This document shows, one piece after another, positions 34,077-43,627 of a stretch of 64,000 nt of DNA (positions are counted from its first letter, which is position 1; each line of letters starts with the position of its first letter). Location of the stretch: contig JACJNW010000039.1 of assembly GCA_014695195.1 (NCBI GenBank), positions 248,001 through 312,000 of the forward strand. The letters are read 5' to 3'. The DNA comes from Cyanobacteria bacterium FACHB-DQ100. GTDB lineage: Bacteria > Cyanobacteriota > Cyanobacteriia > Leptolyngbyales > Leptolyngbyaceae. A program made the position numbers and the translations under genes. The notes under the pieces are model-generated. The model made no database searches. It was not told the DNA's origin and worked only from the letters and a program-made list of their open reading frames with translations.

Positions 34077-36419
34077 ATGACTGTTGATTTTCTCAGCCAT
34101 CTTAATCCGTCCCAAAGGCAAGCCGTTCAGCATTTTTGTGGCCCTTTGCTGGTGATTGCTGGCGCGGGTTCAGGCAAGACAAGAGCATTGACGTATCGCA
34201 TCGCCAATCTGGTGCTGAAACATCGCGTCGATCCAGAAAATATTCTGGCGGTGACATTTACGAATAAAGCGGCGCGGGAAATGAAAGACCGGATCGAACG
34301 GTTGTTTGCCGAGCAGGAGGCATTAAGCGAACATGGCAAGCCGCTCGAATCGCTGCCCGGTCATGTTCAGACGAAATTGCGATCGCACGTCTACAAAACC
34401 ATCACCAAAGATCTCTGGATTGGCACATTTCACGCGCTTTGCTGTCGAATTCTTCGCTTTGATATCGAAAAGTTCCAGGATGAAAAAGGACGGAAGTGGA
34501 CGCGATCGTTTTCGATTTTTGATGAGTCCGATGCTCAAAGCTTGGTGAAAGATATCATCATTAATCAATTGAATATTGATGAAAAGAAATTCGATCCGCG
34601 ATCGGTTCGATATGCAATCAGCAACGCCAAAAATAAAGGTTTATCGCCGCGAGATTATGAAAAAGAGCAATCGAACTTCAAAAGCAAAGTGATTGCAAAC
34701 GTCTATAGCGTTTATCAGGATAAACTCGCTGAAAACAATGCTGTTGATTTCGATGATTTAATCTGGATTCCAGTACAACTCTTTCGTCAGAATGAACAGA
34801 TCCGCGCATACTGGCATAAACGCTTCAGACATATCTTGGTAGATGAATATCAAGATACCAATCGCACTCAGTACGATCTGATTCAGTTATTAGTGACGAA
34901 TGGAGAACCCCCGAATCGATTTAACGAGTGGGAACATCGATCGGTCTTTGTGGTGGGCGATGCCGATCAGTCGATCTACTCGTTCCGCATGGCAGACTTC
35001 ACAATTCTGATGGGCTTTCAGCAAGACTTTGGGGATAGCTTGCCCGATGATGACACCCGGACAATGGTGAAGCTCGAAGAGAACTATCGATCGACCGAAA
35101 ATATCCTGCAACTCGCGAACGAACTGATCGAAAACAACACCGAACGCATTGATAAAATCCTTAAACCGACTCGCGGACAAGGTGAACCGAATTTCTGCTA
35201 CCGCGCTCAGGATGAAATCGACGAAGCAGAATTTGTCGTTCAACAAATGCGGCGACTCGAAGCGATGAACTCCGATTTGCATTGGGGTAAATTTGCGATT
35301 CTCTATCGAACCAATGCTCAATCACGGGCGTTTGAAGAAATTTTGGTGCGTTGGGGTGTACCTTATAAGGTCGTGGGTGGTCTGCGATTCTATGACCGGA
35401 AAGAAATCAAGGATGTGCTTGCGTATTTGAGAGCGATCGCCAATCCTTCTGATACCGTTAGCCTCTTGCGCGTGATTAATACACCTCGTCGCGGAGTCGG
35501 AAAAACCACGATCGAATCTCTACAAAAAGCTTCGATCGAACTCGGTGTTCCTTTGTGGGAAATTCTCAGCGATGAAAACTCGATCAAAACTCTAGCGGGT
35601 CGGTCTTCGAGAGGCGTGATTCAGTTTGCTCAGATCATTCAGAAATGGCGATCGCAGCTCGACGCAGTGAGCGCTTCAGAACTGGTACAAGGTGTGCTCG
35701 AAGACTCTGGGTACATCGCCGATCTAAAATCTCAAGGCACAGACGAAGCCGAAGACCGCTTGCAGAACGTTCAAGAGTTGTATAACGCTGTGCTGCAATT
35801 TGAGGAAGAAAACGAAGACGATAAGAGCCTGATCGGTTTCCTCGCCAGCGCGTCTCTCGCTTCGGATTTAGACGACGTACAAGAAGAAACAACCAAAGTT
35901 TCTTTGATGACGCTGCACTCCTCGAAAGGGTTAGAATTTCCGATCGTCTTTCTAGTCGGTTTAGAACAAGGCTTATTTCCGAGTTATCGATCACTCGATG
36001 ATCCCGCCGCGATCGAAGAAGAACGCCGCCTCTGTTACGTCGGCATCACCCGCGCTCAAGAACGCCTATTCCTTTCTCACGCCCGCGAACGTCGGCTATA
36101 CGGAAATCGCGAACCCGCCAGCCCCTCGCTATTCCTGGGAGAAATGCCTCGCGAATTGATGGATAGCAACACCAAAGCCGCGATCCCAGCCAAATACACC
36201 ACCAAGCCTGCCGCCAAACCCGCCCCTGTGATTCAGAGTACCGAAACCGATTGGAGCGTCGGTGATCGCGTCATGCACAGTCAATTCGGAATCGGAGAAA
36301 TTACTAATATCTTCGGTAGTGGTAATAAAGCGACTTTGGCGATTCGATTCGATAACTTGACCGGAATGAAGCGCAAGATTCTCCCGATCGGCGATCGCGC
36401 CTTAACTGCGATCGATTAA
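34077..36419 (+). CDS. pcrA: UvrD/PcrA-type 3'-5' DNA helicase
   Basis: 780 residues, superfamily 1A. Motif I GAGSGKTRALTYRIANLV, motif Ia AVTFTNKAAREMKDRI, motif II VDEYQDTNRTQYDLI, motif III VGDADQSIYSFRMADF, motif IV EENYRST, motif V TLHSSKGLEFPIVFLVG and motif VI EERRLCYVGITRAQERL are complete. The C-terminal Tudor-like PcrA tail is present (DRVMHSQFGIGEITNIFGSG). The enzyme acts in nucleotide excision and mismatch repair and at stalled forks or transcription complexes. Start ATG 34077. No cofactor ligase gene lies beside it. Confidence 0.95.
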   Translation: MTVDFLSHLNPSQRQAVQHFCGPLLVIAGAGSGKTRALTYRIANLVLKHRVDPENILAVTFTNKAAREMKDRIERLFAEQEALSEHGKPLESLPGHVQTKLRSHVYKTITKDLWIGTFHALCCRILRFDIEKFQDEKGRKWTRSFSIFDESDAQSLVKDIIINQLNIDEKKFDPRSVRYAISNAKNKGLSPRDYEKEQSNFKSKVIANVYSVYQDKLAENNAVDFDDLIWIPVQLFRQNEQIRAYWHKRFRHILVDEYQDTNRTQYDLIQLLVTNGEPPNRFNEWEHRSVFVVGDADQSIYSFRMADFTILMGFQQDFGDSLPDDDTRTMVKLEENYRSTENILQLANELIENNTERIDKILKPTRGQGEPNFCYRAQDEIDEAEFVVQQMRRLEAMNSDLHWGKFAILYRTNAQSRAFEEILVRWGVPYKVVGGLRFYDRKEIKDVLAYLRAIANPSDTVSLLRVINTPRRGVGKTTIESLQKASIELGVPLWEILSDENSIKTLAGRSSRGVIQFAQIIQKWRSQLDAVSASELVQGVLEDSGYIADLKSQGTDEAEDRLQNVQELYNAVLQFEEENEDDKSLIGFLASASLASDLDDVQEETTKVSLMTLHSSKGLEFPIVFLVGLEQGLFPSYRSLDDPAAIEEERRLCYVGITRAQERLFLSHARERRLYGNREPASPSLFLGEMPRELMDSNTKAAIPAKYTTKPAAKPAPVIQSTETDWSVGDRVMHSQFGIGEITNIFGSGNKATLAIRFDNLTGMKRKILPIGDRALTAID

Positions 36420-36428
36420 TCTCAAACT

Positions 36429-37127
36429 ATGGTGATTCAATCCTCGAAATCAAACCGCTCTGTCCCGCCCTTGGAGAATGGCGATCGTTTGTCTCGCGCC
36501 GAATTTGAGCGGCGTTATACGGCTGCACCCCACATCAAAAAAGCCGAACTGATCGAAGGAATTGTCTATATGCCAGCCGCGCTCCGCTTTAGAAGTCATG
36601 GTCAACCCCATGCCCGGTTAATGGTCTGGCTGGGCAACTATCAGATTGCCACGATCGGGACTGCTTTGGCGGATAACACCACTGTCCGGCTCGATTTAGA
36701 CAATGAGCCGCAACCTGATATCGCCTTATTTATCGAACCTGAATTCGGTGGACAAGTGCGAATTTCAAGCGATGACTATCTCGAAGGCGCACCCGAACTG
36801 ATCGCAGAAATCGCCGCCAGTAGTGCCGCTTACGATTTAGGCGATAAGAAAAAGGCGTATCGGCGCAACGGAGTCCGAGAATATCTCGTCTGGCAAATGT
36901 TTGAAAACAAGCTCGATTGGTTTGCGCTGCAAGACGATGAATATGTTCCGCTATTACCAGACGAAACCGGAATCATTCGGAGTCAAACGTTTCCGGGATT
37001 GTGGCTGGCGATCAACTCCCTGCTCAACGGTGAAATGCTGCAAGTCATGGCAGTTTTGCAGCAGGGATTGAATTCTCAAGAACATCAAACATTTGTGCAG
37101 CAGTTGCGCGATCGTCTAGCCGACTAA
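36429..37127 (+). CDS. Uma2-family (DUF820) PD-(D/E)XK nuclease-like protein
   Basis: 232 residues. The cyanobacterial Uma2 pattern is clear: KKAELIEGIVYMPAALRFRS, the catalytic-type Asp in PQPDIALFIEPE, AELIAEIAASSAAYD-like ELIAEIAASSAAYDLGDKK and KAYRRNGVREYLVWQ. These proteins occur in many copies per cyanobacterial genome, often near mobile regions; their cut substrate is unknown. It lies 9 bp after pcrA on the same strand and overlaps the converging regulator gene by 12 bp. Confidence 0.85.
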   Translation: MVIQSSKSNRSVPPLENGDRLSRAEFERRYTAAPHIKKAELIEGIVYMPAALRFRSHGQPHARLMVWLGNYQIATIGTALADNTTVRLDLDNEPQPDIALFIEPEFGGQVRISSDDYLEGAPELIAEIAASSAAYDLGDKKKAYRRNGVREYLVWQMFENKLDWFALQDDEYVPLLPDETGIIRSQTFPGLWLAINSLLNGEMLQVMAVLQQGLNSQEHQTFVQQLRDRLAD

Positions 37128-37838
37128 TCCCGATCGCAACGCCCTCACCGCCGCCTGGGTTCGATCATCCGCACACAGCTTATTCAGAATGTTCCGAACG
37201 TGCGTCTTCACTGTTCCCACCGTGATATAAAGCTTTTCAGCGATCGCAGCATTGCTACAACCATCCACAATCAACTGCAATACTTCTAATTCCCGCTCTG
37301 TTAATGGATACGCCTCAATAATTTGGTTATATTCTGGCTCGGTTGCGGTAATGGCGACCTGTTGAGCTTCAGATTGAGCCGCAGTTTGAGGCGCGGTTGA
37401 CTGAGTTTGACGCAGCACCACACGAGCGATCGCCGGATCGATCCAGGAGTTTCCTTCTTGGGTGACGCGCAACGCCTCGACCAACTGATCTAAACTGACA
37501 TCTTTCATGCAGTACGAGTCTGCACCCGCCGCAAACGCTGCTAGAACTGTATCTTCGTGATCTTGTAGCGTTAAAATAAGAACTTTTGTATTGGGGTGAT
37601 CTTCCATCTCAGCTTGCGCTTGACGGAAACGGCGCGTCAGTTCTACGCCATCGATATCGGGCAAGCCAATATCTACGATCGCAACATCCGGCTTCAAATT
37701 CGTCAGCATTTTCAATCCATCGGTTCCATTCGCTGCTTCTCCCACGACTTCAAACCCTGGGCGTTGCTGTAACGCGGTCTTCATTCCCACCCTGGTTAAG
37801 TCATGATCCTCAATCAGCGTAATCCGAATGTCATTCAT
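37116..37838 (-). CDS. NarL/FixJ-type response regulator
   Basis: About 240 residues from the ATG at 37838. Receiver domain with acidic pocket ITLIEDHDLTRVGM, phospho-Asp in PDVAIVDIGLPDIDGVEL and LILTLQDHED; a Gln/Ala-rich linker (about 140-165); then a LuxR-type helix-turn-helix (LTERELEVLQLIVDGCSNAA, EKLYITVGTVKTHVRNILNK). The open frame reaches GTG 37853. No kinase is adjacent, so its partner is unknown; the DICT-GAF kinase at 40482 is 2.6 kb away. Confidence 0.88.
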   Translation of the reverse strand: MNDIRITLIEDHDLTRVGMKTALQQRPGFEVVGEAANGTDGLKMLTNLKPDVAIVDIGLPDIDGVELTRRFRQAQAEMEDHPNTKVLILTLQDHEDTVLAAFAAGADSYCMKDVSLDQLVEALRVTQEGNSWIDPAIARVVLRQTQSTAPQTAAQSEAQQVAITATEPEYNQIIEAYPLTERELEVLQLIVDGCSNAAIAEKLYITVGTVKTHVRNILNKLCADDRTQAAVRALRSGLVG

Positions 37839-38191
37839 ATGAAAAAACCCCACAGTATTTAGAGAATATCAAAATTGCATAGAAATACATCAATGCGCCG
37901 CACCAGTGTTGGAGCGGTGCTTAATTACAAATCCACATAGAGATAGTCAATTTTATTGTGCTTTAAAAATAGTCGTAAATCCTCCTCCCTGTTGTACTAC
38001 CTGTGGCATAAACCTTACGTAGGATCTTCTTCATCCTCGTCTCTAGGGCTGAAATGGCATCAACTCTTTGCTTCGTTATAGCAACTCAAGCAATGAATGT
38101 TGCAAATGGTGCCTTTCCATGACTCGATTAGGGCGTTTCGCCGAAACGCCTCAGCATAGAATATAAATTGCATTTACTGCATCTAAGGGAC
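37839..38191. other. 353-bp intergenic region with a long palindrome
   Basis: No gene supported. It contains the near-perfect palindrome GGCGTTTCG-C-CGAAACGCC (38132-38150), 42 bp after the trpE stop, and the smaller repeat GCACC/GGTGC (37900-37904, 37916-37920) close to the response regulator. The first could end trpE transcription but lacks a T run; both could instead be binding sites. Confidence 0.4.
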
Positions 38192-39724
38192 TCACTCTTG
38201 TAAGCAGCGAATTGCCTCTAAAAGCCCCCGCGCTTTATTTAGCGTTTCTTGATACTCACTTTCGGGTACAGAATCCGCCACCAGTCCGGCTCCTGCTTGT
38301 ACCTGAACTGTGTGTTTACCATCACCTCGATCGCGCACCACCATCGTCCGAATAGCGATCGCGCTATTCAGTTGCCCCTCAAAGTCGTAGTACCCATACG
38401 CGCCCGAATACACCCCGCGCCGACAAGGTTCTAAATTGTGAATAATCTCCATTGCTCGAATCTTCGGCGCACCGCTCACTGTTCCGGCTGGAAATCCTGC
38501 TTTGAGCAAATCCCACGCGGTTTTATCGGGTGATAACTCTCCGACGACGTTACTGACAATGTGCATCACATGAGAATAACGCTCGATCACCATCAATTCA
38601 TCGACTTTCACCGTTCCGTTCATGCAGACGCGCCCTAAATCATTGCGTCCTAAATCGACTAACATCACATGCTCTGCCACTTCTTTGGGATCAGCCAGTA
38701 AATCTTGTTCTAGAGCGAGATCTTCTGCGTGAGTTTTGCCGCGTTTACGAGTTCCCGCGATCGGTCGCACTGTGGCAATTTTCGGCTGAGTCGGATCGCT
38801 CGATCGCTCGGCTTTAACCAAGACTTCTGGACTCGATCCAATAATCTGCCAATTGTTGAAGTGGAAATACGCCATATAGGGCGAGGGATTGATTAATCGC
38901 AGCGATCGATACAGTGCAAACGGCTCTCCGACAAATTCCGAATTCAGCCGTTGTGAAATCACAACCTGAAAAATATCACCCGCTTTGATGTGCGCTTTGG
39001 CAGTTTCGACGTTGGCGCAGAATTGTTCTTTTGTGGTGTTGCTTGTCCACGTGATTGATGAATCATTATTTGCAGGTGGCTTCCAGGAAAGCAATCGAGT
39101 TTTCTCAGGAAGCGGCGATTTGAGCTTATTGACTAATTGCGTGACGCGATCGCAGGCTTGCTGATACGCTGCTTCTAAATCAGTGTTTGGATCGCGCAAA
39201 TCTGCATACGCGATCGCCCAAATCTTCCGCTTCACCTGATCAAAAATCAACACCTGATCAATCTGCATCCACAATCCATCGGGCAAATCCTCTTCGGTTG
39301 CCTGATAGATTGGAACACGCGGTTCAATCCAATTGATCAGTTCATATCCCCAAAATCCGAACAGTCCGCCAATTCCTGACGGCAATTCAGGTAGTTTTAC
39401 CGGCTGATAAGGCGCTAAACATTCAGATAGTGTCGCAAACGGATCGCCTTCAAACACTCTCTGAGTTCCGTCTCGGTGAGTTTGGGTGGTGCGATCACCC
39501 CTCGCTTCCAAAACCCACAGCGGATCACACCCTAAGAAACTGTAGCGCCCGATCGTTTCTCCGCCTTCGACCGACTCCAGCAAAAAGCTATAAGGCTGCC
39601 CATCGCACACGCGATACCATGCAGAAACGGGCGTATCCAAATCAGCGACCCATTCTTGATAAACGGGGACAAAATTACCTTGCTGTGCGAGTTCCTTGAA
39701 TTGAGAAAAATCGGGAGAAATCAT
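38192..39724 (-). CDS. trpE: anthranilate synthase component I
   Basis: Makes anthranilate from chorismate with ammonia from the glutaminase partner TrpG, the first step of tryptophan synthesis. The 510-residue protein has the feedback site SFLLESVEGGETIGRYSFLG, PSPYMAYFHFNN, RPIAGTRKRGKTHAEDLALE, VDLGRNDLGRVC and GTVSGAPKIRAMEII, all diagnostic. Related PabB/isochorismate synthases lack the LLES plus PSPYMAYF set. trpG is not adjacent. It is downstream of psaD on the same strand with a terminator between, so it is probably separately transcribed. Confidence 0.93.
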   Translation of the reverse strand: MISPDFSQFKELAQQGNFVPVYQEWVADLDTPVSAWYRVCDGQPYSFLLESVEGGETIGRYSFLGCDPLWVLEARGDRTTQTHRDGTQRVFEGDPFATLSECLAPYQPVKLPELPSGIGGLFGFWGYELINWIEPRVPIYQATEEDLPDGLWMQIDQVLIFDQVKRKIWAIAYADLRDPNTDLEAAYQQACDRVTQLVNKLKSPLPEKTRLLSWKPPANNDSSITWTSNTTKEQFCANVETAKAHIKAGDIFQVVISQRLNSEFVGEPFALYRSLRLINPSPYMAYFHFNNWQIIGSSPEVLVKAERSSDPTQPKIATVRPIAGTRKRGKTHAEDLALEQDLLADPKEVAEHVMLVDLGRNDLGRVCMNGTVKVDELMVIERYSHVMHIVSNVVGELSPDKTAWDLLKAGFPAGTVSGAPKIRAMEIIHNLEPCRRGVYSGAYGYYDFEGQLNSAIAIRTMVVRDRGDGKHTVQVQAGAGLVADSVPESEYQETLNKARGLLEAIRCLQE

Positions 39725-39808
39725 AGCAACTTAGAACGATCGTACAGTTAGGATACAAGCTTTCTTTTACTGATGACTATACAGACTGAATTTCTTACTC
39801 GAAACAAG

Positions 39809-39849
39809 AGGAGCCAAACTTTAACCAAGAAGGCTAAAATTCGGCTCCT
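39809..39849 (-). terminator. long-stem terminator of psaD
   Basis: Outer arms AGGAGCC/GGCTCCT (39809-39815, 39843-39849) enclose a second, nested pairing TTTAGCC/GGTTAAA on the minus strand, giving an extended stem. It lies 27 bp after the psaD stop. The following T-rich tail (CTTGTTT) is weak. Confidence 0.5.
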
Positions 39850-39876
39850 AAAAGCACAATTCGAGACGATCGAGGC

Positions 39877-40299
39877 TTAAGGATCGTAGGGTTTACGACC
39901 GCTAAACTTCAACTTGGCAGGCTCATAGTTCGCTCCGATGTTGCGCGGAACGCTATTGACTGCAACACGACCAGGATTTACCCTTTCAGGGAAAACGCCA
40001 TCATTCGGGTGCAGGTACTGAATTTCGCCGTTCGGGAAAATGCGATAGACCTTGTAGTTGGTGATCTTGAACTTCGTGCGAAGTTGTCCACCCAAAGCTA
40101 GGCAGTGTTCCTTGCGGGCTAAATACAGTAGATTGTCGCCTTGACGCATCGTTGCTGCACCACTCATGGGCATTTCAAAGACTTGCTCTTTGGGACTGCT
40201 CCAGGTGATGGCGTATTTCTCTTCTATTAGGGCTTTGGTTAGCAGTCCACCTGTACTGCCACCGAACAAAGGTGCTTGTCCAGTAAGAGTTTCTGACAT
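39877..40299 (-). CDS. psaD: photosystem I subunit PsaD
   Basis: Stromal extrinsic subunit that docks ferredoxin and holds PsaC on the reaction centre. 140 residues from the ATG at 40299 ([20 protein letters not shown]); the frame runs up to 40335. Typical blocks: [51 protein letters not shown] and [14 protein letters not shown], with the C-terminal basic patch. No operon partner; it ends with a terminator and should be highly expressed. Confidence 0.95.
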   Translation of the reverse strand: MSETLTGQAPLFGGSTGGLLTKALIEEKYAITWSSPKEQVFEMPMSGAATMRQGDNLLYLARKEHCLALGGQLRTKFKITNYKVYRIFPNGEIQYLHPNDGVFPERVNPGRVAVNSVPRNIGANYEPAKLKFSGRKPYDP

Positions 40300-40340
40300 A
40301 GGGTCTCGCTCTAAACGTTTTAGGCATCGTATCACCGCAC

Positions 40341-40376
40341 GTTTACAGCTTTAACGATTCCGTAACAGTTGTTAAT
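40341..40376 (-). promoter_or_regulatory. tentative HLR1-like repeats upstream of psaD
   Basis: On the minus strand TTAACAACTGTTACGGAATC and GTTAAAG follow each other about 45-80 bp before the psaD ATG. HLR1, the RpaB site of PSI genes, is a pair of GTTACA-like halves about 10 bp apart. Two or three half-sites are seen here, but the spacing and bases deviate, so this is a weak candidate only. Confidence 0.25.
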
Positions 40377-40481
40377 AGGTACGAATTTTTCCAGGTTTAA
40401 GCGTAGAAAATTCTAAACTTTTGGGTAGGAGGCACAGCAAAACCGTGCCAATTATCATGCGGCATTTTGCATTTCGGGCAT

Positions 40482-42467
40482 TTAATCTCTCGATCGCGTT
40501 CTTTTTCTCTGAGCGGATCGCTTAGACTCTCCCACGGGCACGATCGGAATCGTAAAGTGAAACTCACTGCCGCGATCTTTGCCGCTCGATTCTGCCCAGA
40601 TGCGTCCGCCCCAGTTGGCGATAATTTGGCGACAGATGGCAAGTCCGAGACCGGTTCCGCCTGTGGTACGCCTCAGTGCGCCTTCTTCTTGGTAGAAGCG
40701 ATCGAACACCGTTTCTAGCCGATTTTCTTCGATGCCGCGTCCAGTATCTGCGACCATCACTTCAAGCATGGTGTCGCTGCTACGCTTCGCTCGAATGGTG
40801 ACTCTGCCCCCAGCATCCGTAAACTTGCAGGCATTATCGAGTAGTTTGGTGAGAACTTCGACTAGCCATTCACCATCGACTTGAACCAGCGGCAGTTCGG
40901 TGGAAATCTGGGTAACAATTTGCGGCAGTGGAGTTGCCATTCTGCGGGCTTGCAGACTGCTGAGAGCGAGATCAACACATTCCCAAAGCGGCAACGGTTC
41001 CATTCTCCACTCCACTCGTCCGCTTTCAAGCCGCGACAACGTGAGAAAGTCTTGAATCAGCTTCCGCATTCGTTCTCCGTCGGCTAGGGCGGAATTGAGC
41101 ATCACTTGCCGCAGGTCGGGAGACATATCGGGTTCGCTGGCAAGGCTTTCGAGACACACTTGAATGGTCGAAAGCGGGGTGCGAAGTTCGTGCCCGGTAA
41201 TGGCAATCAAATTGCTGCGGGTGCGATCGAGCGCTTCTAGCTGCTGATTGAGATCTTCTAGATTGGCAAACGATTCGGCTTGAATCAAAGCCACTCCGAC
41301 TTGAGTGGCGATCGCTTCGATCATGGCGACTTCATCGCGCTCTAGAACGTGCGGAGTCGTGCCGCAATAGTGCAGTTCGACCATGCCCAAAAGCTGATTC
41401 TGATGCAGCACCGGAACCATCAGCCACGATCGAACATCCCATTCCTGAGTTAAGGCTTGCAGCGTGCGATCGCCATCTTTGATCATCGCCAATCTTGCAT
41501 CGGTTTGAGTGTCTTCGATAAAGACTGCTTCTTGGCGCTGCACAACTTCTTCAAACAACGGATTGCCATGCAGTGTCCAAGTCCGACCTGCAAGCGAAGG
41601 AACCGAATCGAGTAAATATTCGTGCTGCAAAATCGCAGAAGCATCGGTTGATTTGCAGCGATAAATTAAACAGCGTCCGGCACCTAACACTTTTCCGAGT
41701 TCTTCTGCTGCAACATTGAGAATTTCATGCGGATCAAGCGATCGTCGCACTGCTGCCGTAATTGAATTCACCAAGCGTTCTTTGCGCTCTTTTTCTGCAA
41801 TCGAGCGGTAAGCTTTTGCGAGTTTATACTGTCCTGCTTGCAAGTAGGTGACTAAGCGATCGGCAAACGGAGCCGGATCAACTTGGTTAATATTGGAGGT
41901 TGAACTCGCGGCAATTCGCACCAGCACTGGAGCAATTTTGCTTTGTAGCTCTGGGCGATATTGCAGAATTCGATTCAGCAGAATCTCAGCCGATTTGTGA
42001 ACCACAGCGCGATCGAATGTCCAAATTCCTTCAAATCGTCGGGCTTGATCGACGTGCAGTGGCGCAATGGACTGATTTTCTGCACTGAGATCGCGCTCTC
42101 GGCAAATCAAACAAGCGGCGTACTGTTCGCTGACAACAATGAGATGCCACTCCTGACTCAGCGCATCTTCCGGCTCAAAGGCGATCGTTTCGTAATGCTC
42201 GGAGCGATTGGCAAAATCGGTTTCTGGAGCCGCAAGCACATAGACTTGATCGGTACGATCAGAGATTCTCAGATACCGATGGGCTTCTTGCCGATAAAAA
42301 CGCTCCCGCTGAAAACTCGCGATTACAAGCGGATGATCATTGCCTGCTAAAACCTGGTCTTCCATCGCGTGCGACAAGGCAGTGAGGGAAGACTTGAAGT
42401 AGATTTGAGGTCGCACCTGGGGAAGCGCCTTCAGCAGCGTCTCCAGGACTGAGTCAGGAATGATCAT
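40482..42467 (-). CDS. DICT-GAF sensor histidine kinase
   Basis: 661 residues, soluble. The N-terminal ~125 residues form a DICT domain (FKSSLTALSHAMEDQVLAGN, VLAAPETDFANRS), a sensory unit common in cyanobacteria. A GAF domain follows (about 240-395, with LGAGRCLIYRCKSTD and WDVRSWLMVPVLHQ), then HisKA with the phospho-His in ITGHELRTPLSTIQ (about 425) and HATPase (NACKFTDAGGRVTI, DTGRGIEENRLE, GGTGLGLAICRQI). DICT-GAF architecture suggests light- or redox-linked sensing, but no bilin-binding Cys was identified. No regulator is adjacent. Confidence 0.88.
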   Translation of the reverse strand: MIIPDSVLETLLKALPQVRPQIYFKSSLTALSHAMEDQVLAGNDHPLVIASFQRERFYRQEAHRYLRISDRTDQVYVLAAPETDFANRSEHYETIAFEPEDALSQEWHLIVVSEQYAACLICRERDLSAENQSIAPLHVDQARRFEGIWTFDRAVVHKSAEILLNRILQYRPELQSKIAPVLVRIAASSTSNINQVDPAPFADRLVTYLQAGQYKLAKAYRSIAEKERKERLVNSITAAVRRSLDPHEILNVAAEELGKVLGAGRCLIYRCKSTDASAILQHEYLLDSVPSLAGRTWTLHGNPLFEEVVQRQEAVFIEDTQTDARLAMIKDGDRTLQALTQEWDVRSWLMVPVLHQNQLLGMVELHYCGTTPHVLERDEVAMIEAIATQVGVALIQAESFANLEDLNQQLEALDRTRSNLIAITGHELRTPLSTIQVCLESLASEPDMSPDLRQVMLNSALADGERMRKLIQDFLTLSRLESGRVEWRMEPLPLWECVDLALSSLQARRMATPLPQIVTQISTELPLVQVDGEWLVEVLTKLLDNACKFTDAGGRVTIRAKRSSDTMLEVMVADTGRGIEENRLETVFDRFYQEEGALRRTTGGTGLGLAICRQIIANWGGRIWAESSGKDRGSEFHFTIPIVPVGESKRSAQRKRTRSRD

Positions 42468-42637
42468 TGTTATAGTAAGTAACCCGCCAACTGTTGAATT
42501 CCCAGTGGGTCGAGAAGCTAGGGTCGAAAATGACCTAGACCGTAGTAGAACTTTTGTTTATGAGAATCAAAGTAATTCCCTCAGCCATTGTAAAGGGTGG
42601 ATGGGGTCGATCGCAGGTTCACGTTTCGTTTCTTAAC

Positions 42638-43117
42638 TCAGGCTTGTTCCAGCAGCACTACAGCGTGAGCGACGATCGCATCTTCCTGCCCGACGGCATC
42701 CATTTTTTCGTTCGTGGTGGCTTTGACTCCGACGCAATCTGGAGGGAGACTCAGAGCGGTGGCGAGACGCGATCGCATTGCTTCAATGTACGGCTTCAGT
42801 TTCGGGCGTTCTGCCACAATCACTGAATCGATGTTGCCGATTTTCCAGCCTTTGTCTTGAATTAATTGATGCACTTGTTCAAGTAAAACAATGCTGTCAG
42901 CTCCTGCCCATTTTGGGTCAGTTGGTGGGAAATAATGCCCGATGTCGCCTAGACTCAGTGCCCCAAGCATTGCATCCATGATCGCGTGAGTCAAAACGTC
43001 CGCATCACTGTGACCCAGCAACCCGGTTTCATGTTCGATCTTGATGCCGCCAAGGATCAAATCTCGTCCACTGACAAGGCGATGAATGTCGTAACCGTTG
43101 CCGATGCGAATTGCCAT
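42638..43117 (-). CDS. ispF: 2-C-methyl-D-erythritol 2,4-cyclodiphosphate synthase
   Basis: Fifth step of the MEP isoprenoid pathway (for carotenoids and the chlorophyll tail): CDP-ME 2-phosphate to MEcPP with release of CMP. ~159 residues from the ATG at 43117. [17 protein letters not shown] carries the zinc-binding Asp and His; [20 protein letters not shown] and [11 protein letters not shown] complete the metal and substrate site; the end has [17 protein letters not shown]. The upstream open frame to 43180 is not needed. Divergent from the BlaI-like gene, 91 bp away. Confidence 0.94.
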   Translation of the reverse strand: MAIRIGNGYDIHRLVSGRDLILGGIKIEHETGLLGHSDADVLTHAIMDAMLGALSLGDIGHYFPPTDPKWAGADSIVLLEQVHQLIQDKGWKIGNIDSVIVAERPKLKPYIEAMRSRLATALSLPPDCVGVKATTNEKMDAVGQEDAIVAHAVVLLEQA

Positions 43118-43208
43118 AACTTTGAAGAAATCACTGCGACTTTTAGGATAGTTGAATCTGAGCGATCGCAGACAGTACAATCAAATGCGATCCACACCTG
43201 CTTAACAC

Positions 43209-43625
43209 ATGGCTCCGCTTCCAGAATACCGCCCAAAACAACTCTCGCTAGGCCCCTTAGAAGCTGAGATTCTTCGCATCGTTTGGGAACTCGAAATGGT
43301 CACGGTAAAGGACGTTCACGATCGCATTCTGGCTGACCCCGATCGAGAACTGGCTTACACTTCAGTCACGACGGTTCTGAATCGATTGGTGAAAAAAGGG
43401 TGGTTAACCTGTAACAAGCAGAATCGATCGTTTACTTGGTCGGCGATCGTTTCGCAATCTGAGGCAAGAGCAATTCAGGCAATGGAGCAACTGAATCAAT
43501 TTTTAGCAGTGACTAATCCGGATGTGGTTGCGGCATTTGCAGATAGTTTGGATCAAGCGAGTTGTGATCAGCTTGACGCGATCGCACAACGCCTCAAGGC
43601 AGTTCGTCAAGCACGGGAGAAATAA
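43209..43625 (+). CDS. BlaI/MecI/CopY-family transcriptional repressor
   Basis: 138 residues. The winged-helix N-terminal domain reads LGPLEAEILRIVWELEMVTV, then YTSVTTVLNRLVKKGWLTCN, typical of BlaI-type repressors that are cleaved by a sensor protease. The C-terminal dimer part is shorter than in staphylococcal BlaI. Two bases separate it from the M56 peptidase gene, so the pair is an operon of the BlaI-BlaR1 type. No beta-lactamase or PBP gene is adjacent; the target genes are unknown. Confidence 0.88.
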   Translation: MAPLPEYRPKQLSLGPLEAEILRIVWELEMVTVKDVHDRILADPDRELAYTSVTTVLNRLVKKGWLTCNKQNRSFTWSAIVSQSEARAIQAMEQLNQFLAVTNPDVVAAFADSLDQASCDQLDAIAQRLKAVRQAREK

Positions 43626-43627
43626 TT

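Noticed and set aside
33827-34087. 86-residue frame before pcrA
   Set aside because: The composition is unlike a protein (many His, Tyr and Ser in irregular runs) and it ends within the pcrA start; the remnant at 33707-33906 explains the region better.
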